NCBI RefSeq assembly: GCF_014191775.1
Contig: NZ_JACHXA010000006.1
Span: forward strand, 62,001-126,000
Origin: Limibacillus halophilus
GTDB lineage: Bacteria > Pseudomonadota > Alphaproteobacteria > Kiloniellales > CECT-8803
Length of the DNA: 64,000 nt
Direction of reading: 5' to 3'
Below, one piece after another: positions 34,526 to 44,461 of this stretch. The translations under genes and the position numbers were made by a program. Positions within the stretch are counted from its first letter, which is position 1, and each line of letters starts with the position of its first letter. The notes below the pieces were generated by a model, which ran no database searches, was not told the DNA's origin, and saw nothing but the letters and a program-made list of their open reading frames with translations.

Positions 34526-36225
34526 CAGATATCCTTCGGCGAATCCGTCAGACCAGTCTCAAGCTTCTGCTCGATGAGCAGCCGCTGTTCCTCGTCATCC
34601 TGCAACCCCAAAGCGCGGATCCATTGAAAGCGGGCCTCCCGTTTGCGCCCGACCTGCCAGTAGGCATCACCCAGGTGATCGTTGATGGTGGGATCTTGCG
34701 GACGCAATTCGACGGCCCGCTCCAATCGGTCCGCCGCTTCTTCGAAACGACCGAGACGGTAATAGATCCACCCCAGACTATCGACGATGTAACCATCCGA
34801 AGGACGGGCCGCCACGGCCTGCTTGAGCATCTCCTCGGCGCGCTCAAGGTTAATACGCAACTCGACCCAGGAATAGGCGAGATAATTAAGGACGTTCGGT
34901 TGTCCCGGCTCAAGCTCCAACGCTTTTAGGAAGTCGGCTTCGGCCATACTCCACTGATCAGACTGCTCGTAGGCAATGCCGCGGAAATAGTAGATCGACC
35001 AATGCCGACGTTCCGACACGCCGATACGCTCCAACGCCTTCGAGTAAGCATCAACGGCCTGCGTAAAGCGTTCCTCGGATCGAAGCAGGTTGCCAAGCCG
35101 CACCAGCGGCTCGAAGCGATCCTTGCGGTCGGCAGCTAGTGTCTTGAGCACCCATTCCGCTTCATCCACTTTTCCGACCTCGGCCAACTCTCCAGCAATC
35201 TGGAGCAAGGCGGTCCAGCCAAGCGGGGTCTTTTCGTCGATGCGTCGGAACGCCTTGATCGCCGACTGTGATCGACCTTCATTCTGGTGAATTTCGCCAG
35301 CGAGCATGTTGGCTACATCCAAGTCCGGCCGCAGGTGCAACGCTAGCTCGGTGAAGATCAAAGCGACGTCGTTCGCGCGCTGCTGGCGAAATATCGTCGC
35401 CAAATGAAAGAGCGATTCCGAAAGTCCATCAAGTGGCGAGGCGATCAAGGGCTTCGGGACCTGGCCAATATCGAGGCGCGCAAAGGCGGGTTCGAAAAGA
35501 TTACCATCCGATTGCTGCGACGCCTGATCCTGGTACAGCGCACGTGCCTGTGCCGCCTTTCCGCTGCGTTCGAAGAAATTCCCGATTACCAGCGCCGAAC
35601 GGTAGGAGATCCGTTCACGGTCGCTCAACAATGCCTGATAAGCCGTATCTGCCGCCACGACCTCGCCTGCCAAATCATTGATCATTCCAATGTGAAGGTC
35701 GCGTAAAGCCGAGGCACCCTGCAGTTTGTCCAAGGGCTGAAGCGCGAGCAGCGCACCCTCGCGATTGGAAGCGGCCATGGCAACCCAAGCCTTGAGCGGC
35801 GGGCCGACAAGTTGAGCCACACCACTATTGGGCAGACTGTCCAGAAAACTCTGGGCCAGCGAAACCTTGCCGCGCTTCAGATCATCCACCACCAAGACCG
35901 TTAGCGCCGTCGCATTAGCGGGGTCCTGGCTGTAAAGCTGCTGCGCCAATGGCACCGCTTTTACCAGCTGTCCCGCCGACGCCAAGAGCGAGAACGTGCG
36001 TCGCAACAACTCAACGTTCTCCGGGTCCCGGGTCAAAGCGCGTTCGTAATAATGCGCCGCTTGCACGATATCGTTTTGCAGGTCCGCGTGGCGGCCCGCC
36101 AGATAGTCGCCTGCGGCCTGCGCCATGGCGCTTCGCGGCAAAGGTGCCAGCGACAAACCAAGGATGAAGACACCGGCCGCCAGCCGGCGAAATACTTTCA
36201 AGTCTTTCATAGTGGTAACAGCCAC
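34525..36225 (-). CDS. Exported tetratricopeptide-repeat protein
   Basis: A 566-residue protein with an N-terminal signal peptide (hydrophobic AAGVFILGLSLAPL, cleavage after SAMAQA) and a long array of TPR helices. Clear units are DIVQAAHYYERALTRDPEN near the start and SMAEADFLKALELEPGQP, LERAEEMLKQAVAARPSDG and FEEAADRLERAVELRPQDP towards the end. TPR proteins of this kind sit in the periplasm or on the outer membrane side and hold protein partners. GTG 36225 has GAGG seven bases upstream; ATG 36210 in the same frame is an alternative. It is coupled to ispE, an arrangement seen in related genomes. Confidence 0.9.
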   Translation of the reverse strand: MAVTTMKDLKVFRRLAAGVFILGLSLAPLPRSAMAQAAGDYLAGRHADLQNDIVQAAHYYERALTRDPENVELLRRTFSLLASAGQLVKAVPLAQQLYSQDPANATALTVLVVDDLKRGKVSLAQSFLDSLPNSGVAQLVGPPLKAWVAMAASNREGALLALQPLDKLQGASALRDLHIGMINDLAGEVVAADTAYQALLSDRERISYRSALVIGNFFERSGKAAQARALYQDQASQQSDGNLFEPAFARLDIGQVPKPLIASPLDGLSESLFHLATIFRQQRANDVALIFTELALHLRPDLDVANMLAGEIHQNEGRSQSAIKAFRRIDEKTPLGWTALLQIAGELAEVGKVDEAEWVLKTLAADRKDRFEPLVRLGNLLRSEERFTQAVDAYSKALERIGVSERRHWSIYYFRGIAYEQSDQWSMAEADFLKALELEPGQPNVLNYLAYSWVELRINLERAEEMLKQAVAARPSDGYIVDSLGWIYYRLGRFEEAADRLERAVELRPQDPTINDHLGDAYWQVGRKREARFQWIRALGLQDDEEQRLLIEQKLETGLTDSPKDI

Positions 36226-36423
36226 AAGGAGGCCTCGCTTCCCGTTGATCGGGGGTATCCCGTTACGGACGCCTTTTGGATGTCTCCTGCGAGATACACC
36301 ACCAGCACGTCACCCGTCACGATAGTCTAGCGCTCAAGCACAAGCCGCCTCAATCGCCGAATGATGGAGTAAAGGGGAAGTGACCGGGTAACCAGCCACT
36401 GATCCTCCCCCTACGTCCAGCGG

Positions 36424-38079
36424 TTACATGTTCGGATAGTTCGGGCCGCCGCCGCCCTCGGGTGTTTTCCAAACGATGTTCTGTTTCGGATCCTTGATAT
36501 CACAGGTCTTACAGTGCACGCAGTTTTGCGCGTTGATCACGAACTGCGGGTTCTCGCCCTTATCGTCATACACGACCTCATAGACACCGGCCGGGCAGTA
36601 GCGCTGGGCCGGCTCGTCGAAAAGCGCCAGATTGTGCGAGATCGGCACTGAAGGATCCTTGAGGTGCAAGTGCACCGGTTGATCTTCTTCATGGTTGGTA
36701 TTGGATAGGAAAACGCTCGAAAGCCGGTCGAAAGTAATCACGCCATCAGGTTTCGGATAGGCGATCTTCGGCATTTCCGAGGCTGGCTTCAGGCTCTCGT
36801 GATCGGCGTGCTTGTGATGGAAGGTCCAGGGCGCCTTGCCGGCAAGCACCTTGAGATCAAAGCCACCGTACAGCGTGCCGCCGAGCAGTCCCCAGCGAGC
36901 AAAAGCCGGACGGAAATTCCTGGCTTCGTGCAGTTCCTTGTAAACCCAAGACGATTTGAAAGCCTCCGGGTAGGAATCCAGCGTCGGCGCCGGGCTGTCG
37001 TAATCGGACTCTAGCGCCTGAGCGATGGACTCCGCCGCGAGCATTCCGCTTTTCATCGCGTTGTGGCTACCCTTGATCTTGGGAACATTCAAGAATCCCG
37101 CCGTACAGCCGATCAAGGCGCCACCAGGGAAAATCAGCTTGGGGATGGACTGCAGTCCGCCTTCGTTTAGCGCACGCGCTCCGTAGGCAATCCGCTTACC
37201 GCCATCCAACAACGCGCGGATTGCCGGATGCGTTTTAAAGCGCTGCATCTCTTGGAACGGGCTTAGGTGCGGATTCTGATAATCCAGCCCAACCACGTAC
37301 CCGACGTAAACTTGATTGTCGGGCAGATGGTAAATAAAGGAGCCGCCGTAGGTCGCGCCATCCATCGGCCAACCCGCGGTATGGACAACCGTGCCTTCCT
37401 GATGCTTCGACGGATCGACTTCCCACAGTTCCTTGATGCCAAGTCCGTAGGTTTGCGGGTCCGCTCCGTCGCGTAGATTGAATCGCTGCTCCAAGGTTTT
37501 GGTCAATGAGCCACGGCACCCCTCGCCAAACAGCGTGTACTTGCCATGCAACTCCATGCCCGGCTGATAGGAGTCCTTGTTGTTGCCGTCCTTGCCGATG
37601 CCCAGATCACCCGTCGCCACGCCTTTGACCCGGCCGTCCTCGTGATAGAGCACTTCAGCGGCGGCAAAACCCGGATAGATCTCCGCGCCAAGCGCCTCGG
37701 CCTGCTCGGCCATCCAACGGCACAGGTTTCCAAGCGAGATGATGTAGTTGCCATCGTTGTGAAGCTGCTTGGGCAACAGAGCGATGGGAAAATTGAACGC
37801 TTTCTTCTCGGTCAGCATCATAAATTTCTCATGCCGTACCGGATTTGTGAGCGGTGCGCCTTTCTCCTTCCAATCCGGGATCAACTCGTCCAACGGCCTG
37901 GGTTCGAACACAGCGCCCGAGAGAATATGTGCGCCAACCTCGGATCCTTTTTCCAAGACACAAACCGTGATCTCTCGGCCGGTTTCCTGCGATAACTGGC
38001 GCAACTTTATGGCGGCGGCCAAACCGGCAGGTCCGGCGCCAACGATGACGACATCGTACTCCATATACTCGCGTTCCAT
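36424..38079 (-). CDS. Electron transfer flavoprotein-ubiquinone oxidoreductase
   Basis: Monomeric membrane-associated enzyme (551 residues) that passes electrons from reduced ETF, fed by fatty-acid and amino-acid dehydrogenases, to ubiquinone. FAD is bound by the N-terminal VVIVGAGPAGLAAA motif. The C-terminal 4Fe-4S domain shows C-P-A-G-V-Y-E and the CVHCKTC-x2-K segment. The length and C terminus are normal for the family. Two ATG codons open the gene, at 38079 and 38064. It is a single gene; the next gene is divergent with about 220 bases between. Confidence 0.96.
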   Translation of the reverse strand: MEREYMEYDVVIVGAGPAGLAAAIKLRQLSQETGREITVCVLEKGSEVGAHILSGAVFEPRPLDELIPDWKEKGAPLTNPVRHEKFMMLTEKKAFNFPIALLPKQLHNDGNYIISLGNLCRWMAEQAEALGAEIYPGFAAAEVLYHEDGRVKGVATGDLGIGKDGNNKDSYQPGMELHGKYTLFGEGCRGSLTKTLEQRFNLRDGADPQTYGLGIKELWEVDPSKHQEGTVVHTAGWPMDGATYGGSFIYHLPDNQVYVGYVVGLDYQNPHLSPFQEMQRFKTHPAIRALLDGGKRIAYGARALNEGGLQSIPKLIFPGGALIGCTAGFLNVPKIKGSHNAMKSGMLAAESIAQALESDYDSPAPTLDSYPEAFKSSWVYKELHEARNFRPAFARWGLLGGTLYGGFDLKVLAGKAPWTFHHKHADHESLKPASEMPKIAYPKPDGVITFDRLSSVFLSNTNHEEDQPVHLHLKDPSVPISHNLALFDEPAQRYCPAGVYEVVYDDKGENPQFVINAQNCVHCKTCDIKDPKQNIVWKTPEGGGGPNYPNM

Positions 38080-38299
38080 AGCTTTCCTCCGTCACCTTGG
38101 CGCGTTGCAATCACCCGACATACTAAGGGCAGATGCCAGCCCTGCAAGTCCTGCGGCAGCATAAATCATTCATTGCCCTGACTTAATTTGAGGCTCTATC
38201 GCCGATGCGACAGATTTCACCCTGACTGGCGTCTTTAGGCGCTCTCAAATCGCAAAAATTCCCTGCCATCGGGCGCCTCGGGTGCTAGCTTGTCTCATC

Positions 38300-39211
38300 A
38301 TGAGTGGTGACAACGACAAAACGGATGCCAAAGCGGCAGATCCTGGGCGAGCCGCGGCGCTCGAGGCCCTCCGCTGGCAGATCGAGTTAGGCGCGGACGA
38401 AGCAATCGCCGACCTGCCGCAGGATCGCTATGCGGAATCGAAACGCGAGCCTGCTGCGCTCCCCGCGACTCCCGGCAAGGCGATGCCGAAGCCAGACGAC
38501 AAGGCTGTTGCTTCCCACACGGCCAATAAGCGCGGGCCAGAGGAGAACTCCGGCCCAGCGACAGGAGTATTCGAACCCAGGGTTTCCGAATTGCGATCCC
38601 AGGATGCCGCCGTCGCAGAGGCCCGCGTACTGGCTGCGACCGCTTCGACACTGACCGAACTGCGTGCAGCGCTTGAAGGATTCGATGCCTGTCCTTTGAA
38701 GAAAACCGCGAGCAACACGGTCTTCGCCGACGGAAACCCCGAAGCCGACCTGATGATCATTGGAGAAGCGCCGGGGGCCAATGAAGACCGTAAGGGTCTG
38801 CCCTTCGTCGGCGACGCGGGCCAACTGCTCGACCGGATGCTGGCCGCCATCGATCTGGATCGGACGCGGGTCTACATTTCGAACGTCGTGTTCTGGCGTC
38901 CGCCCGGCAACCGCACGCCCACCCCGGCGGAAGTGGCGCTTTGTTTGCCCTTTGTTGAAAAACACATAGCGCTGGTTCGGCCCCGCCATCTGCTTTTTGT
39001 CGGCGCTAGCGCCGCTAAGACCCTGTTGGATACGACCGAGGGTGTCTTGCGGCTGCGCGGTCGCTGGTTCGACTACAGGAATGAATTCCTCGACCAACCC
39101 CTACCGACGCTGGTGACATTGCATCCTGCCTACCTGCTCCGCATGCCGCAGCAGAAAAGCTTGGTCTGGCGAGATCTGCTATCACTCAAGGCGCACAGAG
39201 AAGAAGCTTGA
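38300..39211 (+). CDS. Uracil-DNA glycosylase, 4Fe-4S family 4 type
   Basis: DNA repair enzyme that removes uracil from DNA; about 303 residues from ATG 38300 (a GTG at 38282 is in frame). The first 130 residues are a low-complexity, Ala/Glu/Lys-rich extension. The catalytic domain has a Cys of the iron-sulfur site (FDACPLK), the uracil-binding motif [30 protein letters not shown] and the C-terminal LHPAYLLR motif. Family 4 enzymes with long N-terminal extensions are common in alphaproteobacteria, where the ung type may be absent. Divergent from the ETF-QO gene. Confidence 0.93.
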   Translation: MSGDNDKTDAKAADPGRAAALEALRWQIELGADEAIADLPQDRYAESKREPAALPATPGKAMPKPDDKAVASHTANKRGPEENSGPATGVFEPRVSELRSQDAAVAEARVLAATASTLTELRAALEGFDACPLKKTASNTVFADGNPEADLMIIGEAPGANEDRKGLPFVGDAGQLLDRMLAAIDLDRTRVYISNVVFWRPPGNRTPTPAEVALCLPFVEKHIALVRPRHLLFVGASAAKTLLDTTEGVLRLRGRWFDYRNEFLDQPLPTLVTLHPAYLLRMPQQKSLVWRDLLSLKAHREEA

Positions 39212-39457
39212 TCTCTTGCATCCCGAAGGCCCGGCGAACACATCGTTTGATCGAAAAAGTACGGCAGCCGGCAGGCCGCTACGAAGCCGAAGCATGAGCC
39301 GCCCGGACGAGACGCTTGTCGCGCCGCCCCGCCCGCGTCTAGACTTCCCGCTTTCCATAAGGCGTCACCCCTGGTTTGAAGGGGGGGCCGAACAGGCTCA
39401 ACGATCAAGGAACCGCTATTGCCATCCCCTTGTAGGATTTCCACAGCAATTGTGAGG

Positions 39458-41245
39458 ATGGCAGCCTTTATCTGTCTGCTAGTGGTCAGCCTTGTGCTTT
39501 CCGGCGAACCGGCGATCGCCGCGGACAAGGTGGAGGCCACTGGGGTCCAGAGCCTGCCAAGGCCACTCAGTCAGGCCGACGCAGAGCGCTACCAAAAGAT
39601 CTTAGCTTTGCAACGCCGCGGCCAGTGGGATGCTGCAGACGGGATAATTTCCGAACTGGAAGATCCCCTTTTGCTGGGGCACGTTCTTTTCCAGCGCTAC
39701 ATGCACCCAACCGCCTATCGGTCGCGTTATGGCGAACTGGCGGCGTGGTTACGGGATTACCGCGACCATCCCGGCGCGGACCGCATCTACAAGCTTGCCC
39801 TTCAGCGGCAACCGGCATCGGCACCGGCGCTCGTCGAACCCAGAGCAAGCGGTGTCCTGCTGCCCCCCTTCTCCCTGGCGCTCGACCGGACGCCTGCTTA
39901 TGTCTCGCCCCGGGCTCGCAGTTCTTCCGAAAGGCAGCAGGCTACGGAGATCCTGACGCAGGTCCGGCGCAACGTAATGCGCGACCGACTGAGCGCGACC
40001 GAGGCTTGGCTTGCCAGCGCCGAAGTCCGGCAGGTTCTGGATCAGGTCGAACTCGATGTTGCCTACGGTGAGGTTGCGGCAGGCTGGTACTATTTAGGGC
40101 GCGACAACCGCGCCCTGGCCTTGGCCGCACCGGCGGCTAAGCGCTCCGGCGCCATGGCGCCCTATGCGACTTGGATCGCCGGGTTGGCAAGCTGGCGGCT
40201 GGAAAGGTTCGAGGACGCCGGCGCCTTCTTCGGAAAGCTCGCTGGAAAGGGGCGCGCGTCACCGGCAAGCCGTGCTGCCGGCGCATACTGGGCTGCGCGT
40301 GTCGCGTTGCGGTTGAAGCAGCCTCAGGCCATGAGCCACTGGCTTAGACTCGCCGCCGCCGAAGGCCATAGCTTCTACGGCCTCTTGGCCCGCGACGCCC
40401 TCGGCATTGCGGCAGTGCCGTCGATCCCACCGAGCAATCTGGCGGCGCTCGGTGGTTTGGAGGCCAATCCGGCTATCAAACGCAGCATGGCCTTGCTGCA
40501 GATTGACCGCCGCGATCTCGCGGAGGCGGAACTTCTCCAATCCGGTGGTTGGGAGGAAGAGGTCGGTGCGCGTCAGTTGCTCATTCTGGCTGATGCCGCC
40601 GGGCTGCCGCACCTGTCCTATCGCTTGGCCGGGCAGCTCCTTCGTCTGGGTGTCGCGCCCGATGACCCGCATGTCATTACCGGCCTTTATCCCCTGCCGC
40701 ACTGGAAGCCAGAGAGCGGGTTCCTCCTCGACCGGGCCTTGATTTTCGCGTTTGTGCGCCAGGAGTCCCGCTTCGATCCGCGGGCACAAAGCAGCTCAGG
40801 CGCACGCGGCTTGATGCAGATATTGCCGTCGACAGCCAGCTACATCTCCGGAGACTCCCGCTATAGCAACGGCCGTTTACGAAATCTTTACATTCCTGAA
40901 GTAAATCTTGATCTCGGCCAGAGCTACCTTAGCTATCTGCTGGACCAGTCGATGGTGGAAGGTGATCTGTTTCGGCTTGCGGCCGCCTATAACGGCGGCC
41001 CCGGTAACTTGTTGAAGTGGCAAAGGGAAACCGACCACCGCTATGACCCGCTACTCTTCATCGAATCGCTGCCATCGCGCCAGACTCGGTTTTTCATCGA
41101 ACGCGTGTTGGCAAACTTTTGGATGTACCGGGCCCGGCTTGGACAGGAATCACCTTCATTGAAAACACTGGCAGCCGGTGATTGGCCTCACTATCTATCC
41201 TTGGATGACCCCCTTCAGGAGGCCGCACGGCGCGGCACGGAATAG
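39458..41245 (+). CDS. Soluble lytic murein transglycosylase, Slt70-like
   Basis: Periplasmic enzyme that cleaves the glycan strands of peptidoglycan to 1,6-anhydro-muropeptides. From ATG 39458 it has 595 residues, starting directly with a signal peptide (MAAFICLLVVSLVLSG, cleavage near AIAADK); the open frame begins at a TTG at 39419. A helical superhelix domain (about 60-430) is followed by the SLT domain with the catalytic Glu in FVRQESRFDP, then ARGLMQILPSTA and LAAAYNGGPGN. Typical for the family. The next gene, moaB, follows after one base. Confidence 0.93.
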   Translation: MAAFICLLVVSLVLSGEPAIAADKVEATGVQSLPRPLSQADAERYQKILALQRRGQWDAADGIISELEDPLLLGHVLFQRYMHPTAYRSRYGELAAWLRDYRDHPGADRIYKLALQRQPASAPALVEPRASGVLLPPFSLALDRTPAYVSPRARSSSERQQATEILTQVRRNVMRDRLSATEAWLASAEVRQVLDQVELDVAYGEVAAGWYYLGRDNRALALAAPAAKRSGAMAPYATWIAGLASWRLERFEDAGAFFGKLAGKGRASPASRAAGAYWAARVALRLKQPQAMSHWLRLAAAEGHSFYGLLARDALGIAAVPSIPPSNLAALGGLEANPAIKRSMALLQIDRRDLAEAELLQSGGWEEEVGARQLLILADAAGLPHLSYRLAGQLLRLGVAPDDPHVITGLYPLPHWKPESGFLLDRALIFAFVRQESRFDPRAQSSSGARGLMQILPSTASYISGDSRYSNGRLRNLYIPEVNLDLGQSYLSYLLDQSMVEGDLFRLAAAYNGGPGNLLKWQRETDHRYDPLLFIESLPSRQTRFFIERVLANFWMYRARLGQESPSLKTLAAGDWPHYLSLDDPLQEAARRGTE

Positions 41246-41246
41246 C

Positions 41247-41795
41247 ATGGCGCGAATTGACGAGACACTTCCATTTCTTCCCGTAAACGTTGCAGTTCTG
41301 ACCGTGTCCGATACGCGCACGCCGGAAACCGACAAATCAGGCTCTCTTCTGGAACGCATGATCCAGGAGGACGGCCACAAGGTCGTGCAGCGCGAAATCG
41401 TGACCGACGACCAGACCGGTATCGCGCGCGTCCTGCATCGTTTGATCGAAGATCCCCTGATCGATGTCATCATCACCACGGGCGGCACCGGGGTAACGGG
41501 ACGCGACGTGACGCCGGAGGCCCTGCGCCAGGTGATGGACAAGGAAATCGAGGGCTTCGGCGAGCTGTTCCGCTGGCTGAGCTACGAAAAGATTGGGACC
41601 TCCACCATGCAGAGCCGGGCTGTCGGCGGCGTGGCGCGCGGCACCTACCTCTTCGCCCTGCCGGGTTCACCCAGCGCCTGCAAAGACGGTTGGGGGCAAA
41701 TCCTGCGCTATCAGCTCGACAGCCGCCACAAACCCTGCAACCTCGTCGAACTGATGCCCCGCCTTCAGGAACACATGAACAAAGCCGCCGGCTAA
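41247..41795 (+). CDS. moaB: Molybdenum cofactor biosynthesis protein MoaB
   Basis: MogA/MoaB-fold protein of 182 residues, associated with adenylation of molybdopterin during molybdenum cofactor synthesis. ATG 41247 is the start: the frame is open from 41178, but similarity begins at NVAVLTVSDTR. The GGTGVTGRDVTPEA motif binds the substrate, and LPGSPSACKDGW is the second conserved block. It is the second gene of a pair with the transglycosylase. Its stop overlaps the 3' end of the convergent transferase gene. Confidence 0.94.
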   Translation: MARIDETLPFLPVNVAVLTVSDTRTPETDKSGSLLERMIQEDGHKVVQREIVTDDQTGIARVLHRLIEDPLIDVIITTGGTGVTGRDVTPEALRQVMDKEIEGFGELFRWLSYEKIGTSTMQSRAVGGVARGTYLFALPGSPSACKDGWGQILRYQLDSRHKPCNLVELMPRLQEHMNKAAG

Positions 41796-42451
41796 GCGCT
41801 GCTGCGCCACCGCGCCAAATCATCGGCGGTGTCGATGTCGATGAGCGGGCGGAGGAGCGCGAGGTTTGCACCCTGTGCTGCCAGGTTGGCCGCGGTGTCT
41901 GCGCGCGAGGAACTGCCACCCCAGCGCACCTGGTCGAAGGGGGCGTGCCGCAAGGCGCCGTTCGCCAAGCCACGCCGCAGGCCGATCAACCAGTAGCCGC
42001 CATCCTCCGAGGGCCCCAACACCGCGTCGTGGCGCTGTAGGCTCTGGAAGGCAGAGGCTATATCGGCGCGCTCAATGCCCGGAATATCCGACCCAACGAT
42101 CACCAGCGGACCCGGCGGCAGAACTGTAAAAACCCGTGCCATGCGCCGGCCGAGATCGCCCTGCCCCTGACCCAGGAGACGCACCCCGCGCGGGAGAGGC
42201 CACAGGCCCCCACTGCCGCCCGCACCCCCGCCGTCAGGCCCGGAGGCGGTCTTCGGATCCGGCGTTACCGCAAGCCAAGCGGTCCAGCGCCGGTCGCAAC
42301 CCAAGCGGCGCAGCAGCGCCGCCGTGGTGTCGCGGTGAAAGCGCCAAGCGGCCACCGCCCCCAAATCGCGCGCCAGGCGCGTCTTGACCGTCCCCAGGCG
42401 CGGCGCCCGGGCAAAGATCACGAGATGGCGTTGCAGCGGTCCCAAGGTCAC
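41792..42451 (-). CDS. rSAM/selenodomain-associated transferase 1 (DUF2064)
   Basis: A nucleotide-sugar-transferase-like protein of 219 residues (family with TIGR04282). It has RHLVIFARAPRLGTVKTRLAR near the start, VGSDIPGIERADI (Asp metal site) and GPSEDGGYWLIGLRR. The start is taken as GTG 42451, overlapping the upstream gene stop as GTGA; the frame extends to 42538 but that part overlaps the neighbour. The biochemical role of the family is not settled. Pairing with the type-2 transferase upstream is the usual arrangement. Confidence 0.9.
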   Translation of the reverse strand: MTLGPLQRHLVIFARAPRLGTVKTRLARDLGAVAAWRFHRDTTAALLRRLGCDRRWTAWLAVTPDPKTASGPDGGGAGGSGGLWPLPRGVRLLGQGQGDLGRRMARVFTVLPPGPLVIVGSDIPGIERADIASAFQSLQRHDAVLGPSEDGGYWLIGLRRGLANGALRHAPFDQVRWGGSSSRADTAANLAAQGANLALLRPLIDIDTADDLARWRSSA

Positions 42452-43140
42452 CGGTAGCGCTCCGCCAGCCACGTCGGCGACGCACCCAGGAAGTAGAGCC
42501 CCAACAGCCAGAGGTTCTTGAACGGCCGCCGCCACCAACCGTCCTGACGGTAACGCGCGGCGGAGGTCACGGCGATCAGATTCAATGGACTCAAACGGCG
42601 GCGGCCAATCTTGCGGACCAGGGCCACATCCTCCATCAGGGGTTGGTCCGGATAACCGCCCAGATCCTGATAGAAAGCGCGGGCGATCAACAGACCCTGG
42701 TCACCGTAGGGAAGACCCAAAGCCCTTGCGCGCCAGTTCGCCAGGGCCGCCACGCGTGCCGCGGCGCTGCCCGGCTCGTCGAAGGCCAGTCTGCAATAAC
42801 CGGCGCGGCGGCGGTTGCCCGCATCGCCGATAAAATCGAGAACGACCCGCCGCCAACCGTCACCCAGGCGCGTATCATCGTGCAGGAAGAATAGCCATTC
42901 GCCGCGCGCTGCTTCGGCGCCCTGGCGAAGCTGCGGCCCCCGCCCCTTGGGTGCTGCGATGACACGGGCGCCGGCCGCGCCTGCTAGCGCGACGCTGGCA
43001 TCGCTCGACCCGCCATCGACGATCACCAACTCACATTCGAGCGCGCGCGCGCCGTTACCCGCAGTGAGGGCCGCCAGGCATCCAGGCAAGCGCTGAGCGC
43101 CATTGACCGTTGGAATAACGATGGAAAGCGATGTCTGCAT
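42448..43140 (-). CDS. rSAM/selenodomain-associated transferase 2, GT2 glycosyltransferase
   Basis: A 230-residue GT-A-fold glycosyltransferase (TIGR04283 type). The start is ATG 43140, where MQTSLSIVIPTVNGA begins the domain; a reading frame of 103 more codons upstream has no similarity. ELVIVDGGSSD, FLHDDTRLG (DxD-like site) and LMEDVALVRKIGRRRL fit the family. It overlaps the type-1 transferase by four bases, so the two are made together. Substrate and product are unknown; the family name reflects genomic association with radical SAM and selenoprotein-type domains. Confidence 0.9.
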   Translation of the reverse strand: MQTSLSIVIPTVNGAQRLPGCLAALTAGNGARALECELVIVDGGSSDASVALAGAAGARVIAAPKGRGPQLRQGAEAARGEWLFFLHDDTRLGDGWRRVVLDFIGDAGNRRRAGYCRLAFDEPGSAAARVAALANWRARALGLPYGDQGLLIARAFYQDLGGYPDQPLMEDVALVRKIGRRRLSPLNLIAVTSAARYRQDGWWRRPFKNLWLLGLYFLGASPTWLAERYR

Positions 43141-43284
43141 ATCCTGCCCGTGATAGCACGCCGGCGCGCGGCGTGATATGCCTTCCGATAGGTCCGGCGG
43201 CCACGTTTTTATGATCGCTGGACTTCTTGGCAAACGTCGGTAAAGCGCGTGGGGACGGGCTTTTAGGGGTACGCGGTCGGAAAC

Positions 43285-44391
43285 ATGGTGGAAACGCAGA
43301 TCATACGAGCCTTGCACGCGCGGCTGACCGCCGTTGCAGGCTTTTACCACCTGCCCATCGAGGCGCTTGAAGAGATGGATGCCAAAGGCTTGGCGCACGA
43401 TCACCTGCGGGTAAAGGGTACAGGCTGGTTGCTGCGTGTCCCCAAACAAAGCCAGTTCGGGTTTTCCGCAAGCGAAAACCTAACCTATCAAGCCGCTTGC
43501 TTCGGGCGGGTCGGGGCCAGCGGTCAGGCGCCGCGCCTGAGAAGTGTTTTCGAGCCGGGCCCCGATCTGCCCATGGGGGCGCTCCTGGTTGAGGAAATCA
43601 ATGGCATGGCGCCCATTCTGCCGCGCGATCTTCCTCTCCTGGCCGAAGCCATGGCGCGGGTTCATGCCCTGCCCCTGCCGCCACCTGCGGAACGGCCGCC
43701 GCTGGAGGATCACAGCGACCCGGTCGCCGGGATCCTCAAGGAGATCGAATCCCAGGCGCGCTATTTAAAGCCTGCCGGATTGGACCCGCGTGCCGAAGCC
43801 GCCATCGAAGGTGAACTTGATTGGGCCCGCTCCTTTGCCGCTGCGGTTCGACGCCGAACATCGCCGCAGCCGGTGACATTGGTTCTGACGGACACGCATC
43901 CCGGCAACTTCCTGATCACCAGCAGCAAAGCAGTCATCGTCGATCTTGAGAAGGCCCTTTACGGTGCGCCCGGTATCGACCTTGCCCATGCAACGGTCTA
44001 TTCCTCGACTACTTGGGACAGCGCCACCTATGCTGTTTTGACGTTGGCGGAGATCGCCGGTTTCTATCGAGCTTATCTGACTCAGGTCGCCGCGCTTAAA
44101 AGTATGGATTTCGCCGTGCAGCTGGAGCCCTGGCTGATTCCGATGCGGCGCCTTTTGCTGCTGCGTGCGCTGACATGGTGCGCACTCTGGCGCGTCGAGC
44201 ATAAGAAGGCCGCAACCAGCGACAAGACCTCCGCAGCCGAGACACGCGATTGGTCTGCCGATAACACCGATGCCACAGTGATCGACCATGTCCGTGACCG
44301 GGTCGATCATTACCTGAGCGGCGACACGGTCACCATGATGCAGTCCGAATGGTTGGAATCGCCGACGCTCGAAGGCCTTATCGATCTCTGA
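43285..44391 (+). CDS. Aminoglycoside phosphotransferase-fold kinase
   Basis: A 368-residue protein of the APH/choline-kinase superfamily. The catalytic loop is LTDTHPGNFL (the Asp plus Asn of the H-x-D-x4-N motif, with the first His replaced) and the metal-binding Asp follows in VIVDLEKALYG. The N lobe has KGTGWLLRVPK with a candidate ATP-binding Lys. Such proteins phosphorylate small alcohols or sugars; there is no sign of antibiotic resistance. Divergent from the transferase pair and upstream of the radical SAM gene, so a shared pathway is possible. Confidence 0.85.
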   Translation: MVETQIIRALHARLTAVAGFYHLPIEALEEMDAKGLAHDHLRVKGTGWLLRVPKQSQFGFSASENLTYQAACFGRVGASGQAPRLRSVFEPGPDLPMGALLVEEINGMAPILPRDLPLLAEAMARVHALPLPPPAERPPLEDHSDPVAGILKEIESQARYLKPAGLDPRAEAAIEGELDWARSFAAAVRRRTSPQPVTLVLTDTHPGNFLITSSKAVIVDLEKALYGAPGIDLAHATVYSSTTWDSATYAVLTLAEIAGFYRAYLTQVAALKSMDFAVQLEPWLIPMRRLLLLRALTWCALWRVEHKKAATSDKTSAAETRDWSADNTDATVIDHVRDRVDHYLSGDTVTMMQSEWLESPTLEGLIDL

Positions 44392-44461
44392 TTTCATCTT
44401 AAAGTTCTTGTTTTGTTCTGTTTCTCTGCTACCCTCTCGATAAGCAGAAAGGATAGCGGCG

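Noticed and set aside
38387-39097. 236-codon minus-strand frame
   Set aside because: Antisense to the uracil-DNA glycosylase gene, with no domain or ribosome-binding site.
41178-41246. Extended start for moaB inside the transglycosylase gene
   Set aside because: The added residues overlap the upstream gene and precede the conserved N terminus.
43285-44391. Antibiotic-resistance aminoglycoside phosphotransferase
   Set aside because: It shares only the APH fold and catalytic loop; length, context and core-genome location point to a metabolic kinase.
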